From IMG/VR virus record IMGVR_UViG_3300008113_000470, positions 1-28,852 of that record: a stretch of 28,852 nucleotides of DNA. The stretch is one strand, 5' to 3'. Source of the DNA: a virus. Of this stretch, positions 6,739 to 12,503 are shown in pieces. How positions within the stretch are numbered: the first letter of the stretch is position 1; each line of letters begins with the position of its first letter. A program made the translations under genes and the position numbers. Under the pieces are notes generated by a model. It was not told where the DNA came from. It was given only the letters and a program-made list of their open reading frames with translations, and made no database searches.

Positions 6739-7569
6739 TTACTTGTCCTTGAGTTGCTTCTGAAGCATGGCGATCTGCCGCTTCATCTGTGCGTTCTCGC
6801 CCTGGAATGTGTCCCTGCTCTTGGTGACGGCTTCCAATCGAATCTCCAACTGTCGCACCTCTTCACGCAAGTCTGCAATGGTCTGCTCTGCGAGTTTCTT
6901 CTCCTCGTCTGTGGCGTCAAGCGCCGCCACCGCAAGACGGTCGGACAGGTTCTTGTTCTCCTGTTCCAACTGCTGAATGCGCTCGGTCTGAGCGTCTTCC
7001 ATCAGCATCTCGAACTCGTCGGGCTCCTCTGCCTTGGGCTTTTCCTTGGTCTTCTTGTTGTCCGTCGTGGCCTTGCGCTCCACCACCTTGCCCGTCTTCG
7101 TTGTCATCTTGATGGTGTCGGGGCGCTCGATGCCCATCTCTTCACGCACCTTCTTGACCAGGGCCGGGCTTGCATCGCATTGACGGGAAATCTCGCTCAG
7201 AGGTTTCTTCGACAACAGAGGGTGACGCAACAAGACCTCGATGTTCCTGCGCCGATCCGATACCGACAGGCGTGCGCCGTTCTTGTTGTTTGCGCCAACG
7301 CTGAACCACAGAGCATCATCGAATGTGCCCTGCACCACCTCGGCCTTGATGCTTGCACGGCCCAGTAGTTTGTGCGCCTCAAGCCGATGCCAGCCGCTGG
7401 TCAGCAGATAGTTCACCCCGTTCCAATGAACTGTGATCGGGTTGAACTCGTCGCCGTTCTCCATGTCACGGGCATACGCCTCCGCAAGACCATCCACCAT
7501 GTGGACGCGCGGCTGCAAGCCCGGATCGAGAACGATGGCCGCGATGTTGAGTGTCTTGATCTCGTTCAC
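6739..7569 (-). CDS. ParB/Srx-fold protein with HTH and coiled coil
   Basis: 276 residues from GTG 7569, which overlaps the previous stop as GTGA with GGGGG upstream; a longer frame back to 7767 would begin inside the promoter. Residues about 5-85 are ParB-like: FNPITVHWNG, then LLTSGWHRLEAHKLLG with the GWHR in place of the GERR box. A helix-turn-helix follows (about 123-145, KKPLSEISRQC then PALVKKVREEMG). The C-terminal half is a charged coiled coil of roughly 90 residues. ParB-fold proteins bind DNA, hydrolyse CTP or cut DNA depending on subgroup. In this setting it may load or recruit the helicase and primase, which is an inference from position. Confidence 0.78.
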   Translation of the reverse strand: MNEIKTLNIAAIVLDPGLQPRVHMVDGLAEAYARDMENGDEFNPITVHWNGVNYLLTSGWHRLEAHKLLGRASIKAEVVQGTFDDALWFSVGANNKNGARLSVSDRRRNIEVLLRHPLLSKKPLSEISRQCDASPALVKKVREEMGIERPDTIKMTTKTGKVVERKATTDNKKTKEKPKAEEPDEFEMLMEDAQTERIQQLEQENKNLSDRLAVAALDATDEEKKLAEQTIADLREEVRQLEIRLEAVTKSRDTFQGENAQMKRQIAMLQKQLKDK

Positions 7570-7715
7570 TTGCTCATCCCCCTCAACTCCCAGCCCAACA
7601 GGAACCAACGCCAGTAGGTCTGCGTGTTCTTGTTGAGGTACTTGCTTCCATCCCACTTCGTAGGCTTCTTGCCCTTGCTGACAAGCAATGCCTCGAATGC
7701 CTTCCTTGCATCCAT
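7566..7715 (-). CDS. Hypothetical 49-residue protein leading the replication operon
   Basis: Starts at ATG 7715 with AAGGAG six bases upstream; a longer frame extends to 8045 but crosses the promoter and opposing genes. The protein (MDARKAFEALLVSKGKKPTK, then a YWRWFLLGWELR helix) is basic and aromatic-rich, so could bind nucleic acid or a partner protein. Its stop overlaps the ParB-like start, so the two are probably translated together. Family not recognised. Confidence 0.65.
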   Translation of the reverse strand: MDARKAFEALLVSKGKKPTKWDGSKYLNKNTQTYWRWFLLGWELRGMSK

Positions 7716-7768
7716 CTCTGCTCCTTCGTTGGTGCGCTTTGGTGCGAAACCTCTTGCGCGGGACCACA

Positions 7769-7796
7769 AATATACACTAGACTGCACCTGCGTCAA
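7769..7796 (-). promoter_or_regulatory. Sigma70 promoter for the minus-strand replication operon
   Basis: TTGACG (7791-7796) and TATATT (7769-7774) on the minus strand are separated by 16 bases. They match the consensus in five of six positions each. Predicted start is near 7762, giving a leader of about 45 bases before the 49-residue gene. Plus-strand genes diverge from the same region; for them I see only weak boxes (TTGCGC at 7754 with TAGACT at 7778). Confidence 0.6.
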
Positions 7797-7827
7797 CCCT
7801 GGCGCACCAACTTCAAGGAGAAAACAA

Positions 7828-7989
7828 TTGGACAACTTCGTCGTGTTTGCACTCGTGCTGGGCTCCATCGCTGCATGGCTCACGCACATCTTCACCTGCT
7901 TTTCCGAGGGACTGTGGGGCTTCCTGATCGCGGGCGCCCTGTTTTTCCCGGTGGGCATCCTGCATGGCTTGTATCTGTGGTTTAAGTGA
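7828..7989 (+). CDS. Small two-pass membrane protein
   Basis: Fifty-three residues from TTG 7828, selected because AAGGAG lies seven bases upstream; other starts further up cross the promoter region. Two hydrophobic segments occupy about residues 3-20 (NFVVFALVLGSIAAWLTHIF) and 28-50 (WGFLIAGALFFPVGILHGLY). Small proteins with this H.F..F..G.WGFL.AGA pattern recur in environmental phages as far as I recall, without known function. A holin-like or superinfection-related role is possible but not shown. It is the first gene of the second plus-strand accessory block. Confidence 0.65.
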   Translation: MDNFVVFALVLGSIAAWLTHIFTCFSEGLWGFLIAGALFFPVGILHGLYLWFK

Positions 7990-7997
7990 GGCCAACC

Positions 7998-8189
7998 ATG
8001 AACGACAACGCAAAGAAGACGATGCCCTGGATTCCCGTGGGGCATCCTGATTTCAAGTGGCGCTCAGGCGCGGATGTGCAGGCTACATGGCACCGTTACA
8101 CCGGATGGACTCCTCCGAGCGCAGGCCGGGAGCCCGTGTATGTGGAGGCCCGCACACCCGAGTGGGCTAGGGTGAGGAGGGTCAAGTGA
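7998..8189 (+). CDS. Hypothetical small basic protein
   Basis: Sixty-three residues from ATG 7998 with GAGG six bases upstream; a GTG at 7986 is a less likely start. The sequence is rich in Trp, Pro and Arg (MPWIPVGHPDFKWRSGADVQ, then TWHRYTGWTPP). No recognisable family. Confidence 0.55.
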   Translation: MNDNAKKTMPWIPVGHPDFKWRSGADVQATWHRYTGWTPPSAGREPVYVEARTPEWARVRRVK

Positions 8190-8314
8190 TCATGCAACGC
8201 TATGAAGACGATGGCTTGGACGATCTGGGCTGGCTCATCCTCATGCTGCTGGCGCTGGGCTTTTTGTTCTTTGCCGTGGTGACGTTCATGCTGTGGATGG
8301 GGTGGTTGACATGA
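8186..8314 (+). CDS. Small single-pass membrane protein
   Basis: Forty-two residues from GTG 8186, which overlaps the previous stop as GTGA and has GGAGG five bases upstream; ATG 8192 is an alternative. An acidic N-terminus (QRYEDDGLDDLG) is followed by one long hydrophobic segment to the end (WLILMLLALGFLFFAVVTFM, then LWMGWLT). The charge bias suggests an N-out orientation. It overlaps the next start by ATGA. Function unknown; it is the second membrane protein in three genes. Confidence 0.55.
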   Translation: MIMQRYEDDGLDDLGWLILMLLALGFLFFAVVTFMLWMGWLT

Positions 8315-8649
8315 CCCGTGACGACATCATCCGCATGGCGCGGGAGGCTGGGTTTGAGTTGAATATGTGGCAGTTGTCTGTTGGTTGCGAAGCCACGGGC
8401 ACACATGAAGAACTTGAACGCTTCGCCGCCCTTGTTGCCGTGCAAGTCGAAGCAACATGGCAAAACAGATACCTGAAGTTGATGGATTTGATGCAGATAC
8501 GGGAAGGCCAACCGAACAAGCCATGCTGTCTAGCCGAGCGTGAGGCGTGTGCGAAGTTGTGTGAAGAAGAAATTAAACGAGTGAAGCCGATCTATTCCGT
8601 GACGGCAGAGAACTGTGTCAAAGCCATCAGAGCAAGGGGGCAGGAATGA
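8311..8649 (+). CDS. Phage protein with MTRDDIIRMAREAGF head, paralogue A
   Basis: One hundred and twelve residues from ATG 8311 (overlapping the previous stop). It begins MTRDDIIRMAREAGF and has a central ELERFAALVA helix. The C-terminal half has cysteines (CCLAEREACAKLCEEEIK) and ends TAENCVKAIRARG. This head-plus-FAALVA layout is common in phage hypothetical proteins, as I recall, and has no assigned function. The gene at 8849 is a paralogue with matching DNA in two blocks. The CxxxxxxxCxxxC residues may bind metal, which is speculative. Confidence 0.7.
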   Translation: MTRDDIIRMAREAGFELNMWQLSVGCEATGTHEELERFAALVAVQVEATWQNRYLKLMDLMQIREGQPNKPCCLAEREACAKLCEEEIKRVKPIYSVTAENCVKAIRARGQE

Positions 8650-8852
8650 GCGGCGACCACAACGCAATACTGGCGCAGATAGATGCGGAGCCCAAGTCAA
8701 AACAGAAAGTGTCTGAGAGATCAGCGCGAGTGACCATCGGCATGATGAGAACCCTCGCACGCAACATCCCCATAAGCCCGTTCCATCTACACGCCGCAGA
8801 TCAGATGGAGCGGATGTTGGATGAACTACTTCGACTCAGGAAGAAGACATGA
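8646..8852 (+). CDS. Hypothetical small protein between the two paralogues
   Basis: Sixty-eight residues with ATGA overlaps at both ends. Sequence contains SERSARVTIGMMRTLARNIP and a C-terminal amphipathic helix (ADQMERMLDELLRLRKK). Probably helical and soluble. Not recognised. Confidence 0.6.
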   Translation: MSGDHNAILAQIDAEPKSKQKVSERSARVTIGMMRTLARNIPISPFHLHAADQMERMLDELLRLRKKT

Positions 8853-9115
8853 CCCGCGACGACATCATCCGACTGGCGCGGGAGGCTGGGTTTACAGATG
8901 CCGACGAGAAAGGCGTCTGGATCACAGACGGTTATTGGAACGATGAAATAAACCGCTTCGCCGCCCTTGTTGCCGAGCATGAGCGGGAAGAGATGGGCAA
9001 AGATTTCTTAGATTTTTACCGAATGATGGTGATGCTCGGGGACAAGGAGTCTGCAATGACGGCAGAGCACTGCATGAGTCTGATCAGAATGAGAAGCAAG
9101 AGGAAACCAACATGA
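8849..9115 (+). CDS. Phage protein with MTRDDIIRLAREAGF head, paralogue B
   Basis: Eighty-eight residues. The first 15 residues differ from paralogue A at one position, and the RFAALVAE helix and TAEHCMSLIRMR tail correspond to those of A. The middle is shorter and lacks the cysteine-rich stretch. At the DNA level, bases 8849-8893 match 8311-8355 closely and the 22 bases from 8954 are identical to those from 8419. This implies a fairly recent duplication or exchange between related phage modules. It overlaps both neighbours by ATGA. Confidence 0.7.
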   Translation: MTRDDIIRLAREAGFTDADEKGVWITDGYWNDEINRFAALVAEHEREEMGKDFLDFYRMMVMLGDKESAMTAEHCMSLIRMRSKRKPT

Positions 9116-9366
9116 ACCAATACCTACACGAAGCCTATGAATGCTTGATCACCAAACTCAAGGAAAACATCGATGAACTAAACGCGAAGATGGACGAACG
9201 GTACTGCGCCGACAACACGGCCATCAGCATGCTGCTGGACTTCGTCCTCGAACACCACGGGCCGCAAGTCACCCGGACACTGGCAGAAGAAATAGATGAA
9301 GCAGGTGGCTACGAAGTTGCCGACTACCTGCGCGACAAGATGGAAGAGAAAGGACTCGAACCATGA
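9112..9366 (+). CDS. Hypothetical helical protein
   Basis: Eighty-four residues, ATGA overlaps at both ends. Long amphipathic helices (CLITKLKENIDELNAKMDER, then MLLDFVLEHHG) suggest a coiled-coil or helical bundle. Acidic overall. Family not recognised. Confidence 0.6.
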   Translation: MNQYLHEAYECLITKLKENIDELNAKMDERYCADNTAISMLLDFVLEHHGPQVTRTLAEEIDEAGGYEVADYLRDKMEEKGLEP

Positions 9367-9560
9367 GCGATCAATCAAGCAGACGAATCGAAGACCCGGA
9401 TGTACTCATGGTTGACGCGCTTCATCACATCACTTGCTGCCTGCTCAACGAGACACACGCCAATGGGGGGCCAACGATACGTGAAGAAGACATCGAACAT
9501 CTTTGGCAAGCGGTACACGCCCTGAGCCTTGCCTACCTGCGACCCAGGAAGATCGTATGA
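9363..9560 (+). CDS. Hypothetical small protein
   Basis: Sixty-five residues, start overlapping the previous stop. Contains DVLMVDALHHITCCLLNETH and IREEDIEHLWQAVHALSLAY, probably three helices. No recognised family. Confidence 0.55.
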   Translation: MSDQSSRRIEDPDVLMVDALHHITCCLLNETHANGGPTIREEDIEHLWQAVHALSLAYLRPRKIV

Positions 9561-9748
9561 AGAAAGAACCCTGCGAGCACCGCAAGGTTGACATGTACTA
9601 CGACATGGAAACCAAGAAGCCAGTCCTGTGGGCCTGCCGGTTCTGCATGTTGCAATTTGTCCCCGTAAATCCACAAGGAGATCAAGATGAAGAGGAACAC
9701 CGACACCCCCGACTTCTTCGACGACCCGTTGCAGAAACTGCGGCATGA
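9557..9748 (+). CDS. Small putative zinc-binding protein, overlapping the next gene
   Basis: Sixty-three residues from ATG 9557 (overlapping the previous stop). It has CEH near the N-terminus and CRFC at about residues 46-49, a possible zinc knuckle (CEHRKVDMYYD ... WACRFC). The last 62 bases overlap the well-supported gene at 9687 in another frame, and the translated C-terminus there (EEEHRHPRLLRRPVAETAA) looks unconstrained. The true protein could end by frameshift, or the overlap could be tolerated. Confidence 0.5.
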   Translation: MKKEPCEHRKVDMYYDMETKKPVLWACRFCMLQFVPVNPQGDQDEEEHRHPRLLRRPVAETAA

Positions 9749-10202
9749 GTGGAAGCACACCATCGAGGGTGAGGGTGGCGACTGCCCCGTCTGCGACAAG
9801 TTTGGCAAGGTCTACCGGATCAAACTGAACCAGTCCCTGGCTCTGTCCATCAAGTGGATTTCAGACCACGGCGGCGAGAGCGGCTGGGTTGATGTCCAAA
9901 AGCAAGGCCCAAGGTGGATGCTGCGGTCTAAGACCTACGCCCTGCTGAGTCACTGGGGAATGATCGAACCCCTGGCTCCCCGGTCAGGCGTGTGGCGCGT
10001 CACGCCCACAGGCAAGGCATTCCTTGCAGGGAATATCAAAGCCCCCGTGGCCGTCTACATCTACGACAACTCGGTCTGGGCTGTGGACAACGAGAACACC
10101 ACCTACCGGGGGTGCTTCGGGGTGAAGTTTGACTTCAACGAACTCATGTCCGCGTCCTTTAACTGGGCAAATGTCAAATCATCATCAAGAAAGAAAGCAT
10201 GA
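9687..10202 (+). CDS. Conserved-looking phage protein, zinc knuckle plus winged-helix-like region
   Basis: 171 residues with AAGGAG six bases before the ATG. A CPVCDKFGKVYRIKLN segment (about 33-48) resembles half of a zinc ribbon. Residues about 77-112 (MLRSKTYALLSHWGMIEPL then GVWRVTPTGKAFL) fit the recognition helix and wing of a winged helix-turn-helix. The last third is strand-rich. I infer a DNA-binding or regulatory role, without a named family. It is the longest gene in this accessory block. Confidence 0.7.
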   Translation: MKRNTDTPDFFDDPLQKLRHEWKHTIEGEGGDCPVCDKFGKVYRIKLNQSLALSIKWISDHGGESGWVDVQKQGPRWMLRSKTYALLSHWGMIEPLAPRSGVWRVTPTGKAFLAGNIKAPVAVYIYDNSVWAVDNENTTYRGCFGVKFDFNELMSASFNWANVKSSSRKKA

Positions 10203-10471
10203 AACACATCACCCTCCTCATGCGATGCCATGCACTCTTGCGTAGAGTTGATACCGTCACGCCCGAAGGCCGTCTCACCCTGGACGGGGACAGACTAGCC
10301 AAAGAGATCACCGACTACATCAACCAGATCGGCAGTCATCACCACGACTGCTGGGCGCAAGGGCCGGAGCACTACGTGTGCGCCTACGAGCGAATTAAAG
10401 AACTAGAGCAGCAGATCAAGGATCAACAGGATGTTCAAACTCCCGCAGTACACATGGGACAAGGATCGTGA
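10199..10471 (+). CDS. Hypothetical helical protein
   Basis: Ninety residues, ATGA overlap with the previous gene. It has His/Cys-rich residues in the middle (IGSHHHDCWAQGPEHYVCAY) flanked by helices, and ends in KELEQQIKDQQD, a short coiled coil. The last 41 bases overlap the next gene in a different frame. A metal site formed by the His and Cys residues is possible but unproven. Confidence 0.6.
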   Translation: MKHITLLMRCHALLRRVDTVTPEGRLTLDGDRLAKEITDYINQIGSHHHDCWAQGPEHYVCAYERIKELEQQIKDQQDVQTPAVHMGQGS

Positions 10472-10706
10472 ACTCTGTAAGCAGTGCAAACATTACCGAC
10501 CGAGCGTCGACCGTCCTCGCCTGTACTCGGGCGCACTGGTCATGCGATGCGCTGCCAACCCCTTCACCGCCAGCAACGGCATCGGCACATGCATCGACAA
10601 CCGAACCCGTGGGCCGTGCGGTAAGGAAGGACGATTGTTCGTTCCCGCCGGACATCCGGTAATACCCGAATCAATATCGTTCGGACAAAAGGCTCCCCAA
10701 GGGTGA
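10431..10706 (+). CDS. Cysteine-rich putative zinc-binding phage protein
   Basis: Ninety-one residues. The start ATG 10431 lies within the preceding gene. Cysteines are arranged as CKQCKHY, then RCAANPF, then TCIDNRTRGPCGKEGRLF. This is the pattern of small phage zinc-ribbon proteins that I recognise only loosely. The spacing supports a single metal-binding fold at residues about 16-70. It ends three bases from the convergent HNH gene. No enzymatic motif visible. Confidence 0.65.
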   Translation: MFKLPQYTWDKDRELCKQCKHYRPSVDRPRLYSGALVMRCAANPFTASNGIGTCIDNRTRGPCGKEGRLFVPAGHPVIPESISFGQKAPQG

Positions 10707-10709
10707 GTC

Positions 10710-11063
10710 TTACGGAGACTTCCTGTAGTCCGTGTTGTGTTTGTTGCCCTTGGCTTTGTTGCAAGGGCCGCACAACGGCTGTAGGTTGGTGATCTCTAAC
10801 GCCAGTTCAGGGAAGAACTTGCGCGGCTTGATGTGATCTATGTTGATGGGAAACCTTCTGCTGTTTTCCCTTCCGCATCTGCAACAGATCAAGCCATACT
10901 TTTCTATGGCCTGCTTCCTCAGCACCAACCACGCCTGACTCCGCAGGAACGGGTCGGCTGTCTTCCTAAGTTGATCCGCAAGTTGATTGTCGGTCATCGA
11001 AGAAGATTTGATCTTCCACGAAACCAACTTGGCTTTGCGCTTGAGTCGGGCAACTTGGTTCAT
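10710..11063 (-). CDS. HNH endonuclease
   Basis: 117 residues. The HNH/beta-beta-alpha metal fold lies at about 58-105: CCRCG (60-64), the catalytic NIDHIKPR (D76, H77), NLQPLC (N93), and CGPCNKAKGN with C98 and C101 completing a zinc site. This is the McrA-type layout of free-standing phage HNH nucleases, used in DNA packaging, homing or recombination. The N-terminal 40 residues are basic. It is alone in orientation, between a plus-strand block and a long non-coding tract, as expected of a mobile or late-acquired gene. Start ATG 11063 has no clear ribosome site; M23 is an alternative. Confidence 0.85.
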   Translation of the reverse strand: MNQVARLKRKAKLVSWKIKSSSMTDNQLADQLRKTADPFLRSQAWLVLRKQAIEKYGLICCRCGRENSRRFPINIDHIKPRKFFPELALEITNLQPLCGPCNKAKGNKHNTDYRKSP

Positions 11064-11140
11064 TCAAAAAGCCAAGGTCTCCCGGCAGATCGCGGAAGGC
11101 CCCAATCCCATATATTTGGTATTTATCACCCAAAGACCCC

Positions 11141-11163
11141 CCTACCCCCACGATGGGAGGTAG
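11141..11163. other. Hairpin upstream of the HNH gene
   Basis: CCTACCCCCA and TGGGAGGTAGG form a nearly perfect inverted repeat with a three-base loop. No U-tract follows in either direction. It lies between the T-arm-like hairpin and the HNH gene start. It could be an RNA structure in the HNH leader. Confidence 0.4.
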
Positions 11164-11202
11164 GAAGGGATCAGGCGTCACCCCCCGAAGGGATCGTCAT
11201 GC

Positions 11203-11237
11203 TACGGATTTGAACCGTATGCCCCCGGCTTGACGAT
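11203..11237 (-). other. tRNA T-arm-like hairpin, no complete tRNA
   Basis: On the minus strand TACGG-TTCAAAT-CCGTA makes a five-base stem and seven-base loop with the typical T-loop sequence. It is closed by an outer stem ATCGTCA/TGACGAT. I could not fit D and anticodon arms or a matching acceptor stem around it. It may be a tRNA fragment, an attachment-site remnant or a tRNA mimic. Structure is read by eye. Confidence 0.35.
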
Positions 11238-11356
11238 ACGACCAGCCGCACGGATTGTTCAGGAACTGCCCCCTAGCCTTGCGGCATACCGTGTCCCTCT
11301 TCTCTTCCGCGCCACCAAGGTTTGAGTGCTTGCTATCGTGCGGAGTACGGGTAAAC

Positions 11357-11511
11357 GGCAAAAACAAAACCCATTGGGGAACGAGCCTTAGGCTTGGTTT
11401 GCCGCAGCATAGTCGGGCCACTCCCCTTCTATGCGCTTTGACGAAGCCCGCTCCCCAATGGGTTCGGAGTTCACAGAGTGGTGCTACTACCGGGTTACCA
11501 GCCCGGCAGTT
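11357..11511 (-). ncRNA. Candidate structured small RNA of about 150 nt
   Basis: The minus-strand tract downstream of the promoter at 11518-11546 has no convincing ORF and folds well by eye. A 5' hairpin, CCGGG-CTGGTAA-CCCGG (11490-11506), is followed by a rod closed by a perfect 13-base pairing (AACCCATTGGGGA at 11452-11464 with TCCCCAATGGGTT at 11368-11380). Inside the rod are GGCTT/AAGCC and GCATAG/CTATGC pairings. The 3' arm runs into TTTTGTTTTTG, a terminator-like U-tract. The unit thus has a promoter, a structure and an end, and is separated from rusA by rusA's own terminator. Its role is unknown. I recognise no Rfam-type family. Confidence 0.5.
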
Positions 11512-11517
11512 GGGCGC

Positions 11518-11546
11518 ACTGTACAACCAGTGCCAACCCGTGTCAA
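11518..11546 (-). promoter_or_regulatory. Sigma70 promoter in front of the candidate small RNA
   Basis: Minus-strand TTGACA (11541-11546, consensus) is separated by 17 bases from TACAGT (11518-11523, four of six). Predicted start near 11511. It begins six bases after the T-run of the rusA terminator, so it would start a separate transcript. The spacer itself can form a hairpin (CACTG/CAGTG), which could alternatively explain the sequence. Confidence 0.5.
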
Positions 11547-11552
11547 GCGGGC

Positions 11553-11577
11553 AAAAAAAATCCCCGCCGGAGCGGGG
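11553..11577 (-). terminator. Intrinsic terminator downstream of rusA
   Basis: Minus-strand CCCCGC-TCCG-GCGGGG hairpin (11562-11577) followed by A and eight T (11553-11560). This is a textbook Rho-independent terminator, about 80 bases after the rusA stop. The plus-strand version lacks a T-run, so it works in one direction. Confidence 0.88.
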
Positions 11578-11659
11578 GAACCTTTCTCAAGGAGGAGAGT
11601 AAACACTTGAACCACGACATCGCTGCCGTGCCCCATTGTCCTGCCGCGCCTTCGGCTGG

Positions 11660-12004
11660 TCAAGGCAAAGGGTCAATCTGAACTTTGACAAATCCCCCGA
11701 CTTCCTCGGCCTTCTCAATCGTGATCTTCCACTTGCTGTCGTCCACCTTCAGGACATCCACCAACCCGTCTATCCCGGCCTTGAAGCGCGCCAAACAGTT
11801 GTCCAGATCAATGGCCCTGCGGCTGGGCGGATAGAAGATCAGCGTCACATGCAATCCCTTGGCCTCTATCGGCCTAGCCCCCTGGCTCAGAGCCGTCCAG
11901 GCACAAGCCTGCCGGAACTCCTTCTTCGCCTTGGCTAACTTTGCCCAGTGAACCCGGGCGTTGGGACTCAATGTCGTGGGAGGCCAAGGCATCGTCAGCA
12001 TCAT
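11660..12004 (-). CDS. rusA: RusA-family Holliday junction resolvase
   Basis: 114 residues. Opens with MPWPPTTLSPNARVHWAK, the RusA-type N-terminus, and contains IDLDNCLARFKAGIDGL with the acidic pair D66/D68 and lysine K75, then VLKVDDS (D88/D89). These match the metal-binding aspartates and catalytic lysine of RusA. RusA dimers cut Holliday junctions to resolve recombination intermediates and branched DNA before packaging. It is transcribed away from the recombination operon starting at 12093, with which it probably cooperates. Two or three Met codons near the start (12004, 12001, 11992) are possible; none has a clear ribosome site. Confidence 0.88.
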   Translation of the reverse strand: MMLTMPWPPTTLSPNARVHWAKLAKAKKEFRQACAWTALSQGARPIEAKGLHVTLIFYPPSRRAIDLDNCLARFKAGIDGLVDVLKVDDSKWKITIEKAEEVGGFVKVQIDPLP

Positions 12005-12032
12005 ACGTCTAAACAGTTAGGTTGACGGGGGG

Positions 12033-12061
12033 TTGACAGGTAGATTTCTGTGTGTTAGAAT
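12033..12061 (+). promoter_or_regulatory. Near-consensus sigma70 promoter with extended -10
   Basis: TTGACA (12033-12038, perfect) lies 17 bases before TAGAAT (12056-12061, five of six), with TG at 12053-12054 giving an extended -10. Predicted start near 12068, followed by a 25-base leader to the GTG at 12093. It is the best promoter in the window and should drive the recombination operon 12093-16992 by host RNA polymerase soon after infection. A related TTGACG just upstream (12022-12027) may be a second weak -35. Confidence 0.8.
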
Positions 12062-12092
12062 GTGTCCCATTATAACTGATAGGAGAGACCTT

Positions 12093-12503
12093 GTGAAGTT
12101 CGTTTACTCTGATGGTGGCCGGGCAGCAGCCGGGTACAAAGGAACGGCAGGTGACTGTGGAGCCAGGGCGATGGCGATTGCTCTTGGCATCGACTACAAG
12201 AAGGCTTACCAGCAACTTGCCCAAGCCAACGCCGATCATGGTCGGGCCAAGTCGGCACGCAACGGAATCAACAAAGACATCTATTCCGAAGTCCTCAAGA
12301 CTCACGGATGGGTATGGCATCAAGCCCCCAGGTTTGCAGGTCGCAAGGCTCGCTGCTCTGACATGCCGTCTGGAGTTGTGATCGCAAAGCAGGCCAAGCA
12401 TTTTGTTGCCGTAATTGATGGTGTCCCCCATGACATTTGGGACTGCACGCACAAGATGGTGTACGGCTATTGGGTCAAACAGTCAACTGGAGCAGCAGCA
12501 TGA
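12093..12503 (+). CDS. Papain-like cysteine peptidase-fold protein, putative
   Basis: 136 residues from GTG 12093 with AGGAG eight bases upstream; an in-frame TTG further back lies in the promoter. The layout GTAGDCGARAMAIALG (C22 at a helix start), then AKHFVAVIDG (H103 on a strand) and VPHDIWD (D114/D117) matches Cys-His-Asp order in compact papain-like folds that are common in phage small proteins. A central helical part (YKKAYQQLAQANADHG) lies between. If active it could cut host or phage proteins or act as a deamidase/transferase; if not, the fold may serve binding. It is the first gene after the strongest promoter. The call is by motif order only. Confidence 0.55.
   Translation: MKFVYSDGGRAAAGYKGTAGDCGARAMAIALGIDYKKAYQQLAQANADHGRAKSARNGINKDIYSEVLKTHGWVWHQAPRFAGRKARCSDMPSGVVIAKQAKHFVAVIDGVPHDIWDCTHKMVYGYWVKQSTGAAA

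Larger units (their letters stand above)
8311..8975 (+). repeat. DNA-level duplication within paralogues A and B
   Basis: Two blocks recur in the same order and orientation: the 45-base gene heads (8311-8355 and 8849-8893) differ at only a few positions, and a 22-base block (8419-8440 and 8954-8975) is identical. The sequence in between differs. Confidence 0.75.

Noticed and set aside
7754-7783. Plus-strand promoter TTGCGC-N18-TAGACT for the right accessory block
   Set aside because: Both boxes are weak and overlap the better minus-strand promoter; not listed as a feature.
11477-11546. Thr tRNA suggested by the anticodon-like CCGGG-CTGGTAA-CCCGG hairpin and a D-arm-like hairpin
   Set aside because: No T-arm or matching acceptor stem follows, and nine bases lie between the presumed D and anticodon stems instead of one. 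The upstream hairpin also overlaps promoter boxes.
11607-11681. Plus-strand 24-residue ORF with a strong AAGGAGGAG upstream
   Set aside because: Starts with TTG, is eleven bases from the Shine-Dalgarno and overlaps rusA; the purine-rich stretch may be chance.
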